64,000 nt of DNA from the NCBI GenBank assembly GCA_017623155.1, contig JAGAPR010000100.1:29470-93469 (forward strand), in the 5' to 3' direction. Below are positions 1 through 9,126 of the stretch, piece by piece. The notes below the pieces were generated by a model. It had not been told where the DNA came from, ran no database searches, and worked only from the letters and a program-made list of their open reading frames with translations. The translations under genes and the position numbers were made by a program. Origin of the DNA: Prevotella sp. GTDB lineage: Bacteria > Bacteroidota > Bacteroidia > Bacteroidales > Bacteroidaceae. How positions within the stretch are numbered: position 1 is the first letter of the stretch; the number at the start of each line of letters is the position of its first letter.

Positions 1-240
1 ATGGGTGGGGGTGTCAGATGATGGGTTTAAGTCTCCTTCAACCACCTTACCTGTGTTTAAGTCAACGATAACCATGTCTGATGCTTGCATTTTGTCATAG
101 TTCACGCCAGACGGTTTAATGACAACCAATCCTTTCTCTCTGTCTATTCCGGATACGTTACCCCATGTAAAGATAACAAGGTTATGTTTTACCAAATCAA
201 GATTGGCTTGAAATACTTTTTCTTTAAGTTCTTCTAACAT
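1..240 (-). CDS. araD: L-ribulose-5-phosphate 4-epimerase, N-terminal part (truncated by window edge)
   Basis: Eighty codons read leftward from an ATG at 240 to the edge of the window without a stop, so the C-terminal two thirds are missing. The visible part has the class II aldolase/epimerase features: an N-terminal helix, then TWGNVSG and IKPSGVNYD, which in this family form the phosphate and substrate site. It also has the following SDMVIVDL segment and the PSSDTPTH stretch that begins the substrate-binding loop. AraD converts L-ribulose 5-phosphate to D-xylulose 5-phosphate, the last specific step of L-arabinose catabolism. It lies directly downstream of an AraR-type regulator and a sugar symporter, which supports arabinose use over fuculose-phosphate aldolase, the main alternative in the superfamily. 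Confidence 0.88.
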   Translation of the reverse strand, partial: MLEELKEKVFQANLDLVKHNLVIFTWGNVSGIDREKGLVVIKPSGVNYDKMQASDMVIVDLNTGKVVEGDLNPSSDTPTH

Positions 241-261
241 AAGTGGTTTTATTATTATCTG

Positions 262-939
262 TTATAATTTGAAATTGGGATCTTCTTTATATACACTCTT
301 GTTAAATCTGTATAAGTAAGCTCCGCGCTTTGAACTTGTCTTGTCTATCAGTTCTGTTCTTTCTATAAAGTCCATATCCTTTATACGCTTGCGGAAATTA
401 CGTTTGTCAACTTCTTCGCCACATACAGCCTCATACACTTTTTGTAATTGAGTAAGAGTGAACAGTTTGGGTAATAATCTAAAGCTGATAGGCTCGCGAG
501 AGATTTTGTCTTTCATCATATTATGAGCCTTTCTTACCATTTCGTTATGGTCTGAGTACAACTCAGGTAATTCATTTATATTTACCCAATGCACATCATG
601 CTGTTTCTGTTGCATGCAATCATAATCCTTGGTATTGATTAATGCATAGTATACAATGGATATTACGCGTTCTCCCGGATCACGATCGACTTGTCCAAAC
701 GCTCCGACTTGTCGCATGTATAAATTCCTTAATCCCGTAAGTTCCATAAGGACTCTGTTCGCTGCGTCATCAACACTTTCGTTGTTTCGCACGAAACCGC
801 CGTAAAGAGAGTCTTGTCCTAATCCGGGTTCCATTTTGCGTTTTCCGATAAGGACCCTGAGCTCGCCCTCGTTAAATCCAAAGATGATGCAGTCAACGGA
901 AACCAAGACTTTGGAATATTCGTTATAGAATTTTGCCAT
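262..939 (-). CDS. araR: AraR-type Nudix-fold transcriptional regulator of arabinose use
   Basis: 225 residues. The N-terminal two thirds is a Nudix fold (SVDCIIFGFNEG, then GGFVRNNESVDDAANRV), and the last 75 residues look like a winged helix (FTLTQLQKVYEAVCGEEVDKRNFRKRI). The Nudix box is degenerate: the catalytic R-E-U-x-E-E run reads R-V-L-M-E-L, so metal-dependent hydrolysis is unlikely. This matches the NrtR/AraR group, in which a dead Nudix domain senses a ligand. Bacteroides AraR binds L-arabinose and controls the arabinose operon. The gene sits between a sodium/solute symporter and araD, the arrangement known for Bacteroides AraR. Its 5' neighbour ends 64 bp upstream, so it is probably cotranscribed and autoregulated. 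Specific ligand and operator are inferred. Confidence 0.82.
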   Translation of the reverse strand: MAKFYNEYSKVLVSVDCIIFGFNEGELRVLIGKRKMEPGLGQDSLYGGFVRNNESVDDAANRVLMELTGLRNLYMRQVGAFGQVDRDPGERVISIVYYALINTKDYDCMQQKQHDVHWVNINELPELYSDHNEMVRKAHNMMKDKISREPISFRLLPKLFTLTQLQKVYEAVCGEEVDKRNFRKRIKDMDFIERTELIDKTSSKRGAYLYRFNKSVYKEDPNFKL

Positions 940-956
940 TTTAAAAATTTAAGAAT

Positions 957-996
957 GAATGGAGGATATATATAGTTACATATAAATTCTCCATTC
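957..996 (-). terminator. Intercistronic hairpin between symporter and araR
   Basis: GAATGGAG (957-964) pairs with CTCCATTC (989-996) around an A/T-rich interior. Read on the minus strand it follows the symporter stop codon and precedes araR, without a good U-run. It could partly attenuate transcription or protect an mRNA end. On the plus strand it is followed by TTTTTATTT, but there is no plus-strand gene to terminate. Confidence 0.4.
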
Positions 997-1003
997 TTTT
1001 TAT

Positions 1004-2680
1004 TTACCAAAAGTAATAATAGAACGCTATTGTTATTGATAAGATTATAACGGTATGTATGACATCCCATTTGTTCCAACTTGCACGAGTCGCAGCGCGT
1101 TGTTCCGGTGTGGATGTTCCGAATACGAGACCGCGTATCTTCTCCTCAGACGGTGCTTCTGTCATTAGACTAACGATTACTACGACAAGACAGCAAACAA
1201 CGAGCATCACTCCGCAGAAATACAACCAGTTGAAATCATAGAACAACCATTTAAACCAGCAGTCAGCGGCATCGGTATTGTTGCTGTAATAAACTTTTGC
1301 GCCAAGGCGTGTGAGACCTATAATCATACCGGAAAGTAATCCCCACATACCGCCTTTTGCCGATGCACGTTTCCATGTTATTCCGAGGAGGAATGCAGCT
1401 GCAATACCGGGTGCCAATACGGATTGAACATCTTGTAGGTAGTTATATAATACATCACCGACAGATTTCATTATCGGAATCCATAAAATACCCAATACAA
1501 CTATTACAACAGTGGCTGCTTGTCCGATTTTGACGAGTGCTTTTTCTGATGTGTTTGGTCTAAAACGTTTGTAAAAGTCTATTGTAAATAACATTGCCGA
1601 AGAATTAAATAGTGAAGCCAATGATGACATCAATGCTGCAAGAATTCCGCAGACAACAAGACCCTTAACACCGGCCGGTAACAGTTTGGCCACAAGCGAG
1701 GGGAATGCGGCATCGGCATTGGGAAGTACGTATACACCTGTAGCCAACTCAATTTGATTTTTCGACATTGCGAAAGCAATCATTCCGGGAATAAGGAAGA
1801 GAAAAACGGGGAGTAACTTCAGATAAGCTCCGAATATTGTTCCTCTGCGTGCTTCTTTCTCATTCTTTCCGGATAGGACACGTTGAACAATAAACTGGTC
1901 GGTACACCAATACCAGAAACCGATTACGGCGGAGCCTACCAATGCACCGAGCCAAGGATAATCTTTATCGCGCAGGTCGCGGATGAGATTTGTCATATGA
2001 TCGCCATATTCATTAACCTCGACAGCCTTGCAAGTCTCCATCATGACATCCCATCCACCGAGAGCGCGGAGACCTAAGACAAGGATAATGACGGAACCGA
2101 GCAATAGGATGGGGGTTTGTAATACCGATGTATAAAGTACTGATTTCATTCCGCCGAAGATTGTATATAGAGCGGTAATGACAACTAATCCTATGGCCGC
2201 AATCCAAAAGAAGTCAATGCCCCAAAGTTCTTTTATACCGAATACTTGTTGGAATACAAGTCCACCGGCATATACCGTAACTGCAACTTTTGTGAGCACA
2301 TAGGATATGAGAGATATTACAGAAAGTATAGTGCGACTTGTCGCATTGTAGCGCCTTTCAAGAAATTCCGGCATGGTGTATACCATAGAACGGGTATAGA
2401 ATGGAACGAAAACCCAACCGAGAATAAGAATCATCCATCCCTGAATTTCCCAGTGAGCCATCGCCATACCGGATGAAGCACCAGCTCCGGCAAGTCCGAT
2501 TAAGTGTTCAGAGCCAATATTAGATGCAAAGATAGATGCACCGATAGCTATCCATGTGGCATCTTTGCCACCAAGAAAATAATCTGCTGAATTGTTGTTT
2601 TTTTGATTGATAACCCAAACAACGATACCAATAAGTGCAATGCAGAATATGCCAATTACAATCCAATCTAAAAGTGCCAT
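1004..2680 (-). CDS. Sodium/solute symporter (SSS/SGLT family), probable arabinose transporter
   Basis: 558 residues with about 14 predicted membrane helices from residue 4 to the C-terminus, typical length for sodium/glucose-type symporters. Family motifs seen: GASIFASNIGSEHLIG near the N-terminus (SSS signature region), GGMKSVLYTSVLQT in the middle, and GFWYWCTDQFIVQRVLSGKN, the hallmark W-Y-W-C-T-D-Q segment of the SGLT branch. It should import a monosaccharide with sodium across the inner membrane. Its position between a lipoprotein mutarotase (29 bp upstream) and araR/araD makes L-arabinose the likely substrate, but substrate cannot be read from the sequence. In Bacteroides a similar symporter lies beside araR. 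Confidence 0.85.
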   Translation of the reverse strand: MALLDWIVIGIFCIALIGIVVWVINQKNNNSADYFLGGKDATWIAIGASIFASNIGSEHLIGLAGAGASSGMAMAHWEIQGWMILILGWVFVPFYTRSMVYTMPEFLERRYNATSRTILSVISLISYVLTKVAVTVYAGGLVFQQVFGIKELWGIDFFWIAAIGLVVITALYTIFGGMKSVLYTSVLQTPILLLGSVIILVLGLRALGGWDVMMETCKAVEVNEYGDHMTNLIRDLRDKDYPWLGALVGSAVIGFWYWCTDQFIVQRVLSGKNEKEARRGTIFGAYLKLLPVFLFLIPGMIAFAMSKNQIELATGVYVLPNADAAFPSLVAKLLPAGVKGLVVCGILAALMSSLASLFNSSAMLFTIDFYKRFRPNTSEKALVKIGQAATVVIVVLGILWIPIMKSVGDVLYNYLQDVQSVLAPGIAAAFLLGITWKRASAKGGMWGLLSGMIIGLTRLGAKVYYSNNTDAADCWFKWLFYDFNWLYFCGVMLVVCCLVVVIVSLMTEAPSEEKIRGLVFGTSTPEQRAATRASWNKWDVIHTVIILSITIAFYYYFW

Positions 2681-2710
2681 AGTTTATGTTCTTCTTAATT
2701 TAAATTTTAA

Positions 2711-3874
2711 TTATTTGGTAGAAAACTTGTAAGCTACATGGCTGTAATACTTTTCGCCCGGTTTAAGATATGGGCTTGGCCATTCTTTTTTGTTGGGTGA
2801 ATCGGGATATTTTTGGCTTTCAAGACATACGGATACATGTTTGGGATATTTAATGCCATTCTTACATGTGATGCCTGTGCCTTGGAAATTACCTGTATAT
2901 ACTTGTACTCCCGGCTCGTTGGTAAACATTTCAAGGAAAATGCCGGTTGAAGGAGAGTAGAGGCTTGCACATACTTGCGTATCATCGCCTTTGCCGTCCT
3001 TGTATGTGTTGAGACACCAGTTGTGGTCATATCCGGTCGCGTTTTTAATCTGTTGGAATGTTGTGTCGTTTATAGTTTCGTTGATAGCGTGCGGTTTACG
3101 AAAATCCATTGGAGTATTTTCTACCGGTGTAATCTCTCCTGTTGTCATGTATGTTGCATCGGCAGGCGTGAAGTTGTCTGCGTTGATATACAATATCATA
3201 TCCGTTCCTTCACGCGATGGATCTCCATTCAGATTAAAATATGAATGGTTTGTCATGTTTATAACCGTTTCTTTGTCGGTAGTTGCTTCGAAAACGATGT
3301 CCAGCGTGTTGTTACTCAATAGTGTATACGTGGCCGTGGCATTAATTGTTCCGGGGAAGCCATTATCTCCGTCGGGGGATACAATTGTAAGTTTCAGTGT
3401 GGAATCGTTTGGTTGTTCGGCATCATATACTTGATACATCCATCCCGAATTGCCGCCGTGCAGACAATGACCGAAATTATTTTGCGGCAGTTGATACTCT
3501 TTATCTGCAACGGTTATTAACCCTTTGTTTATGCGGTTAGCATAACGACCGACAGAAGAGCCGTAGTCACTTGGAGAATTAACAGTGTCGGCATATTGGA
3601 CTATATTGTCATATCCCAAAACAACATCTGTCATTTTACCGTCTTTATCAGGTACCATGATAGATACAACTCGTCCTCCGAAGTTGGTGATACACACTTC
3701 CATATCTTTGTTTTTAATGGTGAACAAAGATGTTTTTTTGCCATTGATGACTGAATCAAATGCTGTTGGATTAAGCCCGGATAGAGTGAGGGGCTCTTGT
3801 TGGTTAGTGGAACAACCGGCAAATAGTATTGCAGCTATGCCAAGTCCCAAGCAGGTCTTTTTAAGGTTTCTCAT
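2711..3874 (-). CDS. galM: Aldose 1-epimerase, predicted lipoprotein
   Basis: 387 residues. The N-terminus (MRNLKKTC then LGIAAILFAGC) is a lipoprotein signal peptide with lipobox FAGC, so the enzyme should be anchored in the periplasm or outer membrane. The rest is a galactose mutarotase fold: FGGRVVSIMVPDKDG, SVGRYANRI, HGGNSGW, the catalytic MTNHSYFNL histidine motif and VCLESQKYPDSPN with the catalytic glutamate. It interconverts alpha and beta anomers of free sugars before uptake. It is the first gene of the run leading through the symporter to araR and araD, so it may serve arabinose. A second, cytoplasmic-type copy is encoded at 6577-7668. Family assignment is sure, sugar preference is not. 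Confidence 0.9.
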   Translation of the reverse strand: MRNLKKTCLGLGIAAILFAGCSTNQQEPLTLSGLNPTAFDSVINGKKTSLFTIKNKDMEVCITNFGGRVVSIMVPDKDGKMTDVVLGYDNIVQYADTVNSPSDYGSSVGRYANRINKGLITVADKEYQLPQNNFGHCLHGGNSGWMYQVYDAEQPNDSTLKLTIVSPDGDNGFPGTINATATYTLLSNNTLDIVFEATTDKETVINMTNHSYFNLNGDPSREGTDMILYINADNFTPADATYMTTGEITPVENTPMDFRKPHAINETINDTTFQQIKNATGYDHNWCLNTYKDGKGDDTQVCASLYSPSTGIFLEMFTNEPGVQVYTGNFQGTGITCKNGIKYPKHVSVCLESQKYPDSPNKKEWPSPYLKPGEKYYSHVAYKFSTK

Positions 3875-4039
3875 TATTGAAATACTTTAATGATTTTATT
3901 AGAGATTATATTATTTTAGCTGTAAAATTACTATTTAAATTTGAAATGGCAATATAAAAAAGGATATTTTTTCGTGTATAGTGTTTGTTTTACACCCAAA
4001 GAAGTTGTGTTTAACTTATAGTAACATATTTTTCTAATA

Positions 4040-4075
4040 AAAAAGGGCATTTACAGCTTCTGTAAATGCCCCTTT
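4040..4075 (-). terminator. Rho-independent terminator after galK
   Basis: GGGCATTTACAG and CTGTAAATGCCC form a 12-bp stem with a CTT loop at about 4045-4071. On the minus strand it is followed by TTTTTTATT, a good U-run, 25 bp past the galK stop. It separates the galactose genes from the lipoprotein galM unit. Confidence 0.85.
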
Positions 4076-4095
4076 GTAAATACTAAATATAAATT

Positions 4096-5256
4096 TTAGC
4101 AAATTTTTCTTGAACCGTCGCTTATGACTACATCGTATACTTTGGGCTCATGTCCGTACTTTGCATTGAACTTGGCCTTGGCATCAGCGATGAACTTGTC
4201 ATAGAGCTCATCCTTTACGAGATTGATTGTGCATCCGCCGAAACCGCCGCCCATTATTCGGCTACCGGTTACGCCGTTCTCTTTTGCCAAGTCATTGAGG
4301 TAATCAAGTTCTTCGCATGAAACTTCATATTCTTTTGATAATCCATAATGAGTCTCATACATTTTCTTGCCCACCGTCTCATAGTCTCCGGCGTTGAGAG
4401 CATCGCATACGGCTAATACACGGTCTTTCTCTCCGAGTACGAATTTGGCGCGGCTGTAATCTTCAGCTCCAACTTCTTCTTTAACCTCTTCAAGTTGTTC
4501 CCATGTGCAGTCGCGCAGTGTCTCAAATTTTCCTTCGGGATGTTTTGCTGCAATGTGTTTAACGACATTTTCACAGCTGTTCCTACGGTCATTATATGGA
4601 GAACCAGACAACTCGTGCTTCACAACAGAATCAAGAAGAACGAGTTTATATCCCACAGGATTGAATGGGAAATATTCAAATTCACGGCTGCGGCAGTCAA
4701 GGCGCATAAGGCATCCTTCTTTGCCAAATACACTTGCAAATTGATCCATGATACCGCAATTAACACCGCAGTAATTATGTTCGGTCGCTTGACCGGCCAA
4801 AACCATATCCCATTTGCTCACCTTGTTGTCTCCGAACAAATCGTTTAGCGCGAAGGCGTAACAACTTTCCAATGCGGCTGATGAAGACATTCCGGCTCCG
4901 AGGGGGACATCGCCAGCAAAAGCGGTGTTAAAGCCTTTTACGTCTACTCCCAATTTCCGCATCTCTTGAACTATACCGTAGATATAACGTGCCCAACTTG
5001 CACGTGGACCGTTGGGGTCGTCAACTTTAAACTCAACACGATCTTTCAAGTCGATAGCGTATGCCATGATTGTGTTTGTGCCGTTGGGACGGATTTCACA
5101 CATTATACCTTTATCTACTGCTCCGGGAAATACAAATCCGCCGTTATAGTCGGTGTGTTCACCAATCAAGTTTATACGTCCGGGAGAGGCGTAAATATTA
5201 CCTTCCTTACCATCAAAATGCTTGACGAAGCGGCTTCTTACAAATTCTATATCCAT
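4096..5256 (-). CDS. galK: Galactokinase
   Basis: 386 residues, normal length for a GHMP-family galactokinase. Visible signatures: GRINLIGEHTDYNGGFV (galactokinase signature binding galactose), VPLGAGMSSSAALESC (phosphate-binding GHMP motif 2), GVNCGIMDQFAS with the catalytic aspartate, and SRIMGGGFGGCTINLV (motif 3). It phosphorylates galactose to galactose 1-phosphate in the cytoplasm, the entry step of the Leloir pathway. It is the last gene of a run with an aldose 1-epimerase and an FHS-type sugar MFS transporter (45 bp upstream) and is followed by a strong terminator. galT and galE are not in the window, so the pathway is completed elsewhere. Confidence 0.97.
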   Translation of the reverse strand: MDIEFVRSRFVKHFDGKEGNIYASPGRINLIGEHTDYNGGFVFPGAVDKGIMCEIRPNGTNTIMAYAIDLKDRVEFKVDDPNGPRASWARYIYGIVQEMRKLGVDVKGFNTAFAGDVPLGAGMSSSAALESCYAFALNDLFGDNKVSKWDMVLAGQATEHNYCGVNCGIMDQFASVFGKEGCLMRLDCRSREFEYFPFNPVGYKLVLLDSVVKHELSGSPYNDRRNSCENVVKHIAAKHPEGKFETLRDCTWEQLEEVKEEVGAEDYSRAKFVLGEKDRVLAVCDALNAGDYETVGKKMYETHYGLSKEYEVSCEELDYLNDLAKENGVTGSRIMGGGFGGCTINLVKDELYDKFIADAKAKFNAKYGHEPKVYDVVISDGSRKIC

Positions 5257-5301
5257 AGTTGTTAATTGTTTTATTATAAAGTTATGTTGTTGTAATCTGA
5301 A

Positions 5302-6537
5302 TTATTTGCTTAGCCCAATCTTGCTTCCCCAGTTGCAGAACCAGAAAATGTAGAGATAGTATATGAACATCATTGCGATGGCAACGCCGACTCCGAGGCT
5401 CGGATTATCGACGACACGTCCCATAAGCAGGGGAAGTGTTGCTGCTCCTACCACGCCAAGGTTGATTATACCCGAAGCGGCTTTGGTGTGCGGGCCGAGT
5501 TCTTGCAGACCGAGATTGAAGATAAGTGGCCACATTACAGAGTGGAACAGGCCGGCTGCAAGCATTGTATATACGGCTGCCATTCCGCTGAGTGCGAATG
5601 ACGTGGCAACGCAAATAGCTCCCAGAATGAGACATACGGACAGAATGGCACGTGGCTTAAACTTATTTAGTATGCCGGCTCCGACAAAGCGTCCTACCAT
5701 CATACCGCCCCAATAAATCCAAAGAAAATCTGTTGCATTTCCGAGTGACGGATCTGCCTTGAAGTATGCGGGAAGCATTGATGGGATGCCTATTTCAACT
5801 CCCATATACATGAATATACCTAAAGCTCCGAGCCAAACGTGAGGATATTTGAAAACACTGCTCTTGTATTCGTGCTTTGCATCTCCGCTTTCTGCCGCTT
5901 GTTCTTCTTCATTGATATTAGGCAATTTAAGGAAGTACAATATTATACATAATAATAATGTGAACAGTCCAAGTCCCAAATAGGGCAGAGGTATATCTGC
6001 CGGTACAGCCTCTTTGGCGTCTTTGCCATTGAGAATAACATTGAGAATGAAAATAGGCGCAACGGTAGTAGCAACAGAGTTTAACGCCTGCGAGAGGGTC
6101 ATGCGGAAAGCTCCTCTCTCAGGACTTCCAAGTACCATTACATACGGATTTGCAACAAGTTGAAGCATTACAATACCCAAAGCGACTATAAACATGCACG
6201 ATAGGAACATCCAATATATTGATGCCGTGCTGCCATTCAGATTTCCGTTGATGCAGAAATAATTTATAACGAAACCTACGCCAACGACTGCGAGACCAAG
6301 AACGAGGGTAGCTTTATAGCCAATCTTATTCATCATAAATGCGAACGGGATAGACATCGCGTATGCACCGTAAAATGCCGAATTCACCAACTGTCCCTGC
6401 GTCTCGTTTAGATTAAATGCGTTTTTACAAAATTCAATCATCGAATTGTTCATTGTTGTGACAAAACCGATGAGGAAACATACGATAATTACAATCGTAA
6501 GGGCGAACGTATAGTTCGGTGTTTGTTTCTGATTCAT
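5302..6537 (-). CDS. Sugar MFS transporter, FHS (FucP/GluP) family
   Basis: 411 residues, 12 predicted membrane helices. The start (YTFALTIVIIVCFLIGFVTTMNNS) and the first-half motif around FYGAYAMSIPFAFMMNKIGYK are typical of fucose/glucose/galactose:proton symporters, as are LVANPYVMVLGSPERGAFRM and LQELGPHTKAASGI. It should take a hexose across the inner membrane with protons. It lies between a mutarotase (39 bp upstream) and galK, so galactose or glucose is the expected substrate. L-fucose is a less likely alternative given its neighbours. Confidence 0.88.
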   Translation of the reverse strand: MNQKQTPNYTFALTIVIIVCFLIGFVTTMNNSMIEFCKNAFNLNETQGQLVNSAFYGAYAMSIPFAFMMNKIGYKATLVLGLAVVGVGFVINYFCINGNLNGSTASIYWMFLSCMFIVALGIVMLQLVANPYVMVLGSPERGAFRMTLSQALNSVATTVAPIFILNVILNGKDAKEAVPADIPLPYLGLGLFTLLLCIILYFLKLPNINEEEQAAESGDAKHEYKSSVFKYPHVWLGALGIFMYMGVEIGIPSMLPAYFKADPSLGNATDFLWIYWGGMMVGRFVGAGILNKFKPRAILSVCLILGAICVATSFALSGMAAVYTMLAAGLFHSVMWPLIFNLGLQELGPHTKAASGIINLGVVGAATLPLLMGRVVDNPSLGVGVAIAMMFIYYLYIFWFCNWGSKIGLSK

Positions 6538-6576
6538 TTTATTTAATAATGATACTGATATGTCGTTATAATATAC

Positions 6577-7668
6577 TTATTTCTTTACACCAAATTTGTA
6601 TATGGTCTTCTGCTTGTATTGCTCGTTCGGATTGAGCACTACTGATGGAAAATACGGGTGATTGGGGGTGTCCGGGAAGTGTTGACACTCGAAGCAGATG
6701 GCACTTCTGCGGGGGAATGTTGCTCCGTGCTGTCCTGCATATCCGTCGGCCCAATTGTCTGTGTATACCTGTACGCCGGGTTCTGTGGTGTATACTTCCA
6801 TCGTGCGGCCGCTTACGGGTTCTGTTATCTTTGCTGCATAGCTTAATTCGCCCTCTTCTTCCTTGTTTAATACGAAGCAATGGTCGTATCCGGCTCCGTT
6901 CTTGATTTGTTCGTCATCGGCATCAATATCTTTGCCTATGGCTTTCGGAGTGCGGAAATCAAACGGTGTATCTTTAACAAATCGAATTTCACCCGTAGGT
7001 ATCGAGGTGTCGTCAATTGGTAAATAATAATCAGCGTTAATCTCGCATGTCAGATTGTCTATTGTGGGAGTAGGATTTGCTATGCCCGCAAGACTGAAAA
7101 ATCCGTGATGTGTCAGGTTTATGATTGTTTTTTTGTTTGTCGTGGCGAGATATTCGATGACAAGTTCGTTGTTGTCTGTAAAAGTAAATTCAACGGTCAC
7201 GCGACATTCACCTGTAAATCCTTCTTCGCCGTAAGCAGAAACATAGTTTAAAGCTAATGCGCGCGGCCCCATTTGTTTGGCGTCCCATACGCGGGCGTGA
7301 AAACCGGTCGGACCACCGTGTAATGCATTGGGACCGTTGTTTATCGCCAACTGATAATCCTTGGAGTTGAGTTTGAACTGGCCGCGACAGATGCGGTTAC
7401 CGTATCTTCCGATTAGAGTTGAAAGGAAAGGCTCGGGACTGTTTATGACATCTTGAATGTTGTCGTGTCCTTGAATGACATTTGCCACATTGCCGTCTTT
7501 GTCCGGTACCATTATGGCGACAATGGCACCGCCATAGTTTGTTATGGCAACTTCATAACCTTTTCTGTTTCTCAGTATGTATAAGTCTGTTTTCTTACCA
7601 TTGACAATGGTCTGAAAATCTTTGCGGTTGAGGCCGCATAAATTGGTATTTCCCGCAGTGTTCGTCAT
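6577..7668 (-). CDS. galM: Aldose 1-epimerase, cytoplasmic type
   Basis: 363 residues without a signal peptide, in contrast to the lipoprotein copy at 2711-3874. Mutarotase features: NYGGAIVAIMVPDKDG, LIGRYGNRI, HGGPTGFHARVWD, the catalytic LTHHGFFSL histidines and CFECQHFPDTPNHP with the catalytic glutamate. It equilibrates galactose (or glucose) anomers in the cytoplasm to feed galactokinase, which is two genes downstream. It is the first gene of the galM-transporter-galK run. The 108 bp upstream are A/T-rich and hold only a near match to the -7 element (TTACTTTG on the minus strand, 7704-7711). Confidence 0.92.
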   Translation of the reverse strand: MTNTAGNTNLCGLNRKDFQTIVNGKKTDLYILRNRKGYEVAITNYGGAIVAIMVPDKDGNVANVIQGHDNIQDVINSPEPFLSTLIGRYGNRICRGQFKLNSKDYQLAINNGPNALHGGPTGFHARVWDAKQMGPRALALNYVSAYGEEGFTGECRVTVEFTFTDNNELVIEYLATTNKKTIINLTHHGFFSLAGIANPTPTIDNLTCEINADYYLPIDDTSIPTGEIRFVKDTPFDFRTPKAIGKDIDADDEQIKNGAGYDHCFVLNKEEEGELSYAAKITEPVSGRTMEVYTTEPGVQVYTDNWADGYAGQHGATFPRRSAICFECQHFPDTPNHPYFPSVVLNPNEQYKQKTIYKFGVKK

Positions 7669-7776
7669 TATTCTTTTGTTTTAAGTTATTGATTATGTAT
7701 TTGCAAAGTAACCGAAAAAAAACGATAATAACGAACGAATGATTAAAAAAAACGTAATGTGTATTGTTAAAAACAC

Positions 7777-9075
7777 CTAAAAACACGTTCTCATGAAATC
7801 TGAAATGATGTAGCAGCTGCCCCCGATAAATATCATGTCGTTTTCTTTTGCTGTGTTTCTTGCAGTGTGGTATGCGTCTTTTATCGTGGCGAAACAGTCG
7901 CCGTCTAATCCGTATCTGCCTGCAATCTCTTTTATTTTGTGTTCGTTTAAAGCCCGTTTGCTGTCAGGCTTGGTGAAATAGTAATGAGCGTTTTCCGGCA
8001 TCATGGCCATGACACTTTCGATATCTTTGTCATTTACCATGCCGAAAATAATGTGAATGTCACCGTCTTTGAATTTGTTCAGTTGTTTACTTATGTATTC
8101 CCATCCCCCGGTATTGTGCCCTGCGTCACATATCACGGTCGGTTTGTCGCTTATCTTTTGCCATCTTCCCATAAAACCGGTGAGCATGTTAACCTCTTTG
8201 AACGATTTTTTTATGATATCCTTAATGTTGTTGTCGTTCTTTATGTAGCCTTTTGCCATAAGTGTTTTTATGGCCGTGAGTATGGTTGCTGTATTCTTTA
8301 TTTGATAGTCTCCGCTCAACTCTCCTTTGAAACGGCCGAAAGAGCGTGTGTCATATTCTATATAACCGTCTGTCGTGTGCGTGTAGTTTAATATTTCGTC
8401 CTTGTCTTCTGCAAAGATTATTTCGCTACCTTTCTCATGGGCTTTGTTTTTGAACACCCGTCCGGTCTCTTCTGTTGCTTCGCCGATGACCACGGGTGTG
8501 CCGGCTTTTATAATCCCGGCTTTTTCGCTTGCGATGGCTTCTAATGTGTTGCCGAGGAACTGTGTGTGGTCGAAACTGATGTTTGTTATGACAGACAGGA
8601 TAGGGGATATTATGTTGGTGCAGTCGAGACGTCCGCCGAGTCCCACTTCGATTATGGCAATATCAACATTCATGTCGCTGAAATACTTGAAAGCCATGGC
8701 CGTGGTCACTTCAAAAAACGACGGATGGAGCGGTTCGAAGAATTCTCGCTCGCTCTCTACAAAATCAATTATGTATTCTTCACTGATGCATATGCCGTTC
8801 ACTCTTATTCGTTCCCGGAAGTCAATGATGTGCGGAGAGGTGTATAATCCCACTTTGAAACCGAGGTTTTGCAGTATCGCAGCGATAGTGTGTGCGCACG
8901 AGCCTTTGCCGTTTGTTCCGGCTATGTGTATTGTTTTGTAGTTGCGATGGGGATGGTTGAAATGAGCATCTAACGCTATTGTGTTTTCAAGCCCTTCCTT
9001 ATATCCGGTTTTCCCCTGCCTTTCAAACATCGGCATTTGATTGAACAGGTATTCGGTTGTCTCTTCGTATGTCAT
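7777..9075 (-). CDS. folC: Bifunctional folylpolyglutamate synthase/dihydrofolate synthase
   Basis: 432 residues, usual length for FolC. The Mur-ligase-type P-loop reads IAGTNGKGSCAHTIAAIL (about residues 50-68). IIEVGLGGRLDCTN and ITNISFDHTQFLGNTLEAIASEKAGI are the FolC signatures that bind metal and folate, and CDAGHNTGGWEYI opens the C-terminal domain. It adds glutamate to dihydropteroate and extends polyglutamate tails on folates in the cytoplasm. It lies 52 bp downstream of dnaJ on the same strand but beyond a terminator, so it may have its own promoter. A single folC doing both reactions is usual in Bacteroidetes. Confidence 0.95.
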   Translation of the reverse strand: MTYEETTEYLFNQMPMFERQGKTGYKEGLENTIALDAHFNHPHRNYKTIHIAGTNGKGSCAHTIAAILQNLGFKVGLYTSPHIIDFRERIRVNGICISEEYIIDFVESEREFFEPLHPSFFEVTTAMAFKYFSDMNVDIAIIEVGLGGRLDCTNIISPILSVITNISFDHTQFLGNTLEAIASEKAGIIKAGTPVVIGEATEETGRVFKNKAHEKGSEIIFAEDKDEILNYTHTTDGYIEYDTRSFGRFKGELSGDYQIKNTATILTAIKTLMAKGYIKNDNNIKDIIKKSFKEVNMLTGFMGRWQKISDKPTVICDAGHNTGGWEYISKQLNKFKDGDIHIIFGMVNDKDIESVMAMMPENAHYYFTKPDSKRALNEHKIKEIAGRYGLDGDCFATIKDAYHTARNTAKENDMIFIGGSCYIISDFMRTCF

Positions 9076-9088
9076 GACGGGATATTAA

Positions 9089-9120
9089 AAAGCGGAAAGC
9101 CTCTGTGTACTTTCCGCTTT
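9089..9120 (-). terminator. Rho-independent terminator after dnaJ
   Basis: AAAGCGGAAAG (9089-9099) and CTTTCCGCTTT (9110-9120) form an 11-bp stem. The A-run at its low-coordinate edge gives a U-tract on the minus strand. It ends the grpE-dnaJ transcript just before folC. Confidence 0.85.
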
Positions 9121-9126
9121 GGTTTA

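Noticed and set aside
3974-3995. Possible AraR operator GTGTA-N12-TACAC upstream of the lipoprotein galM
   Set aside because: Five-base arms are too short to support a site, and no second copy was found near the symporter or araD.
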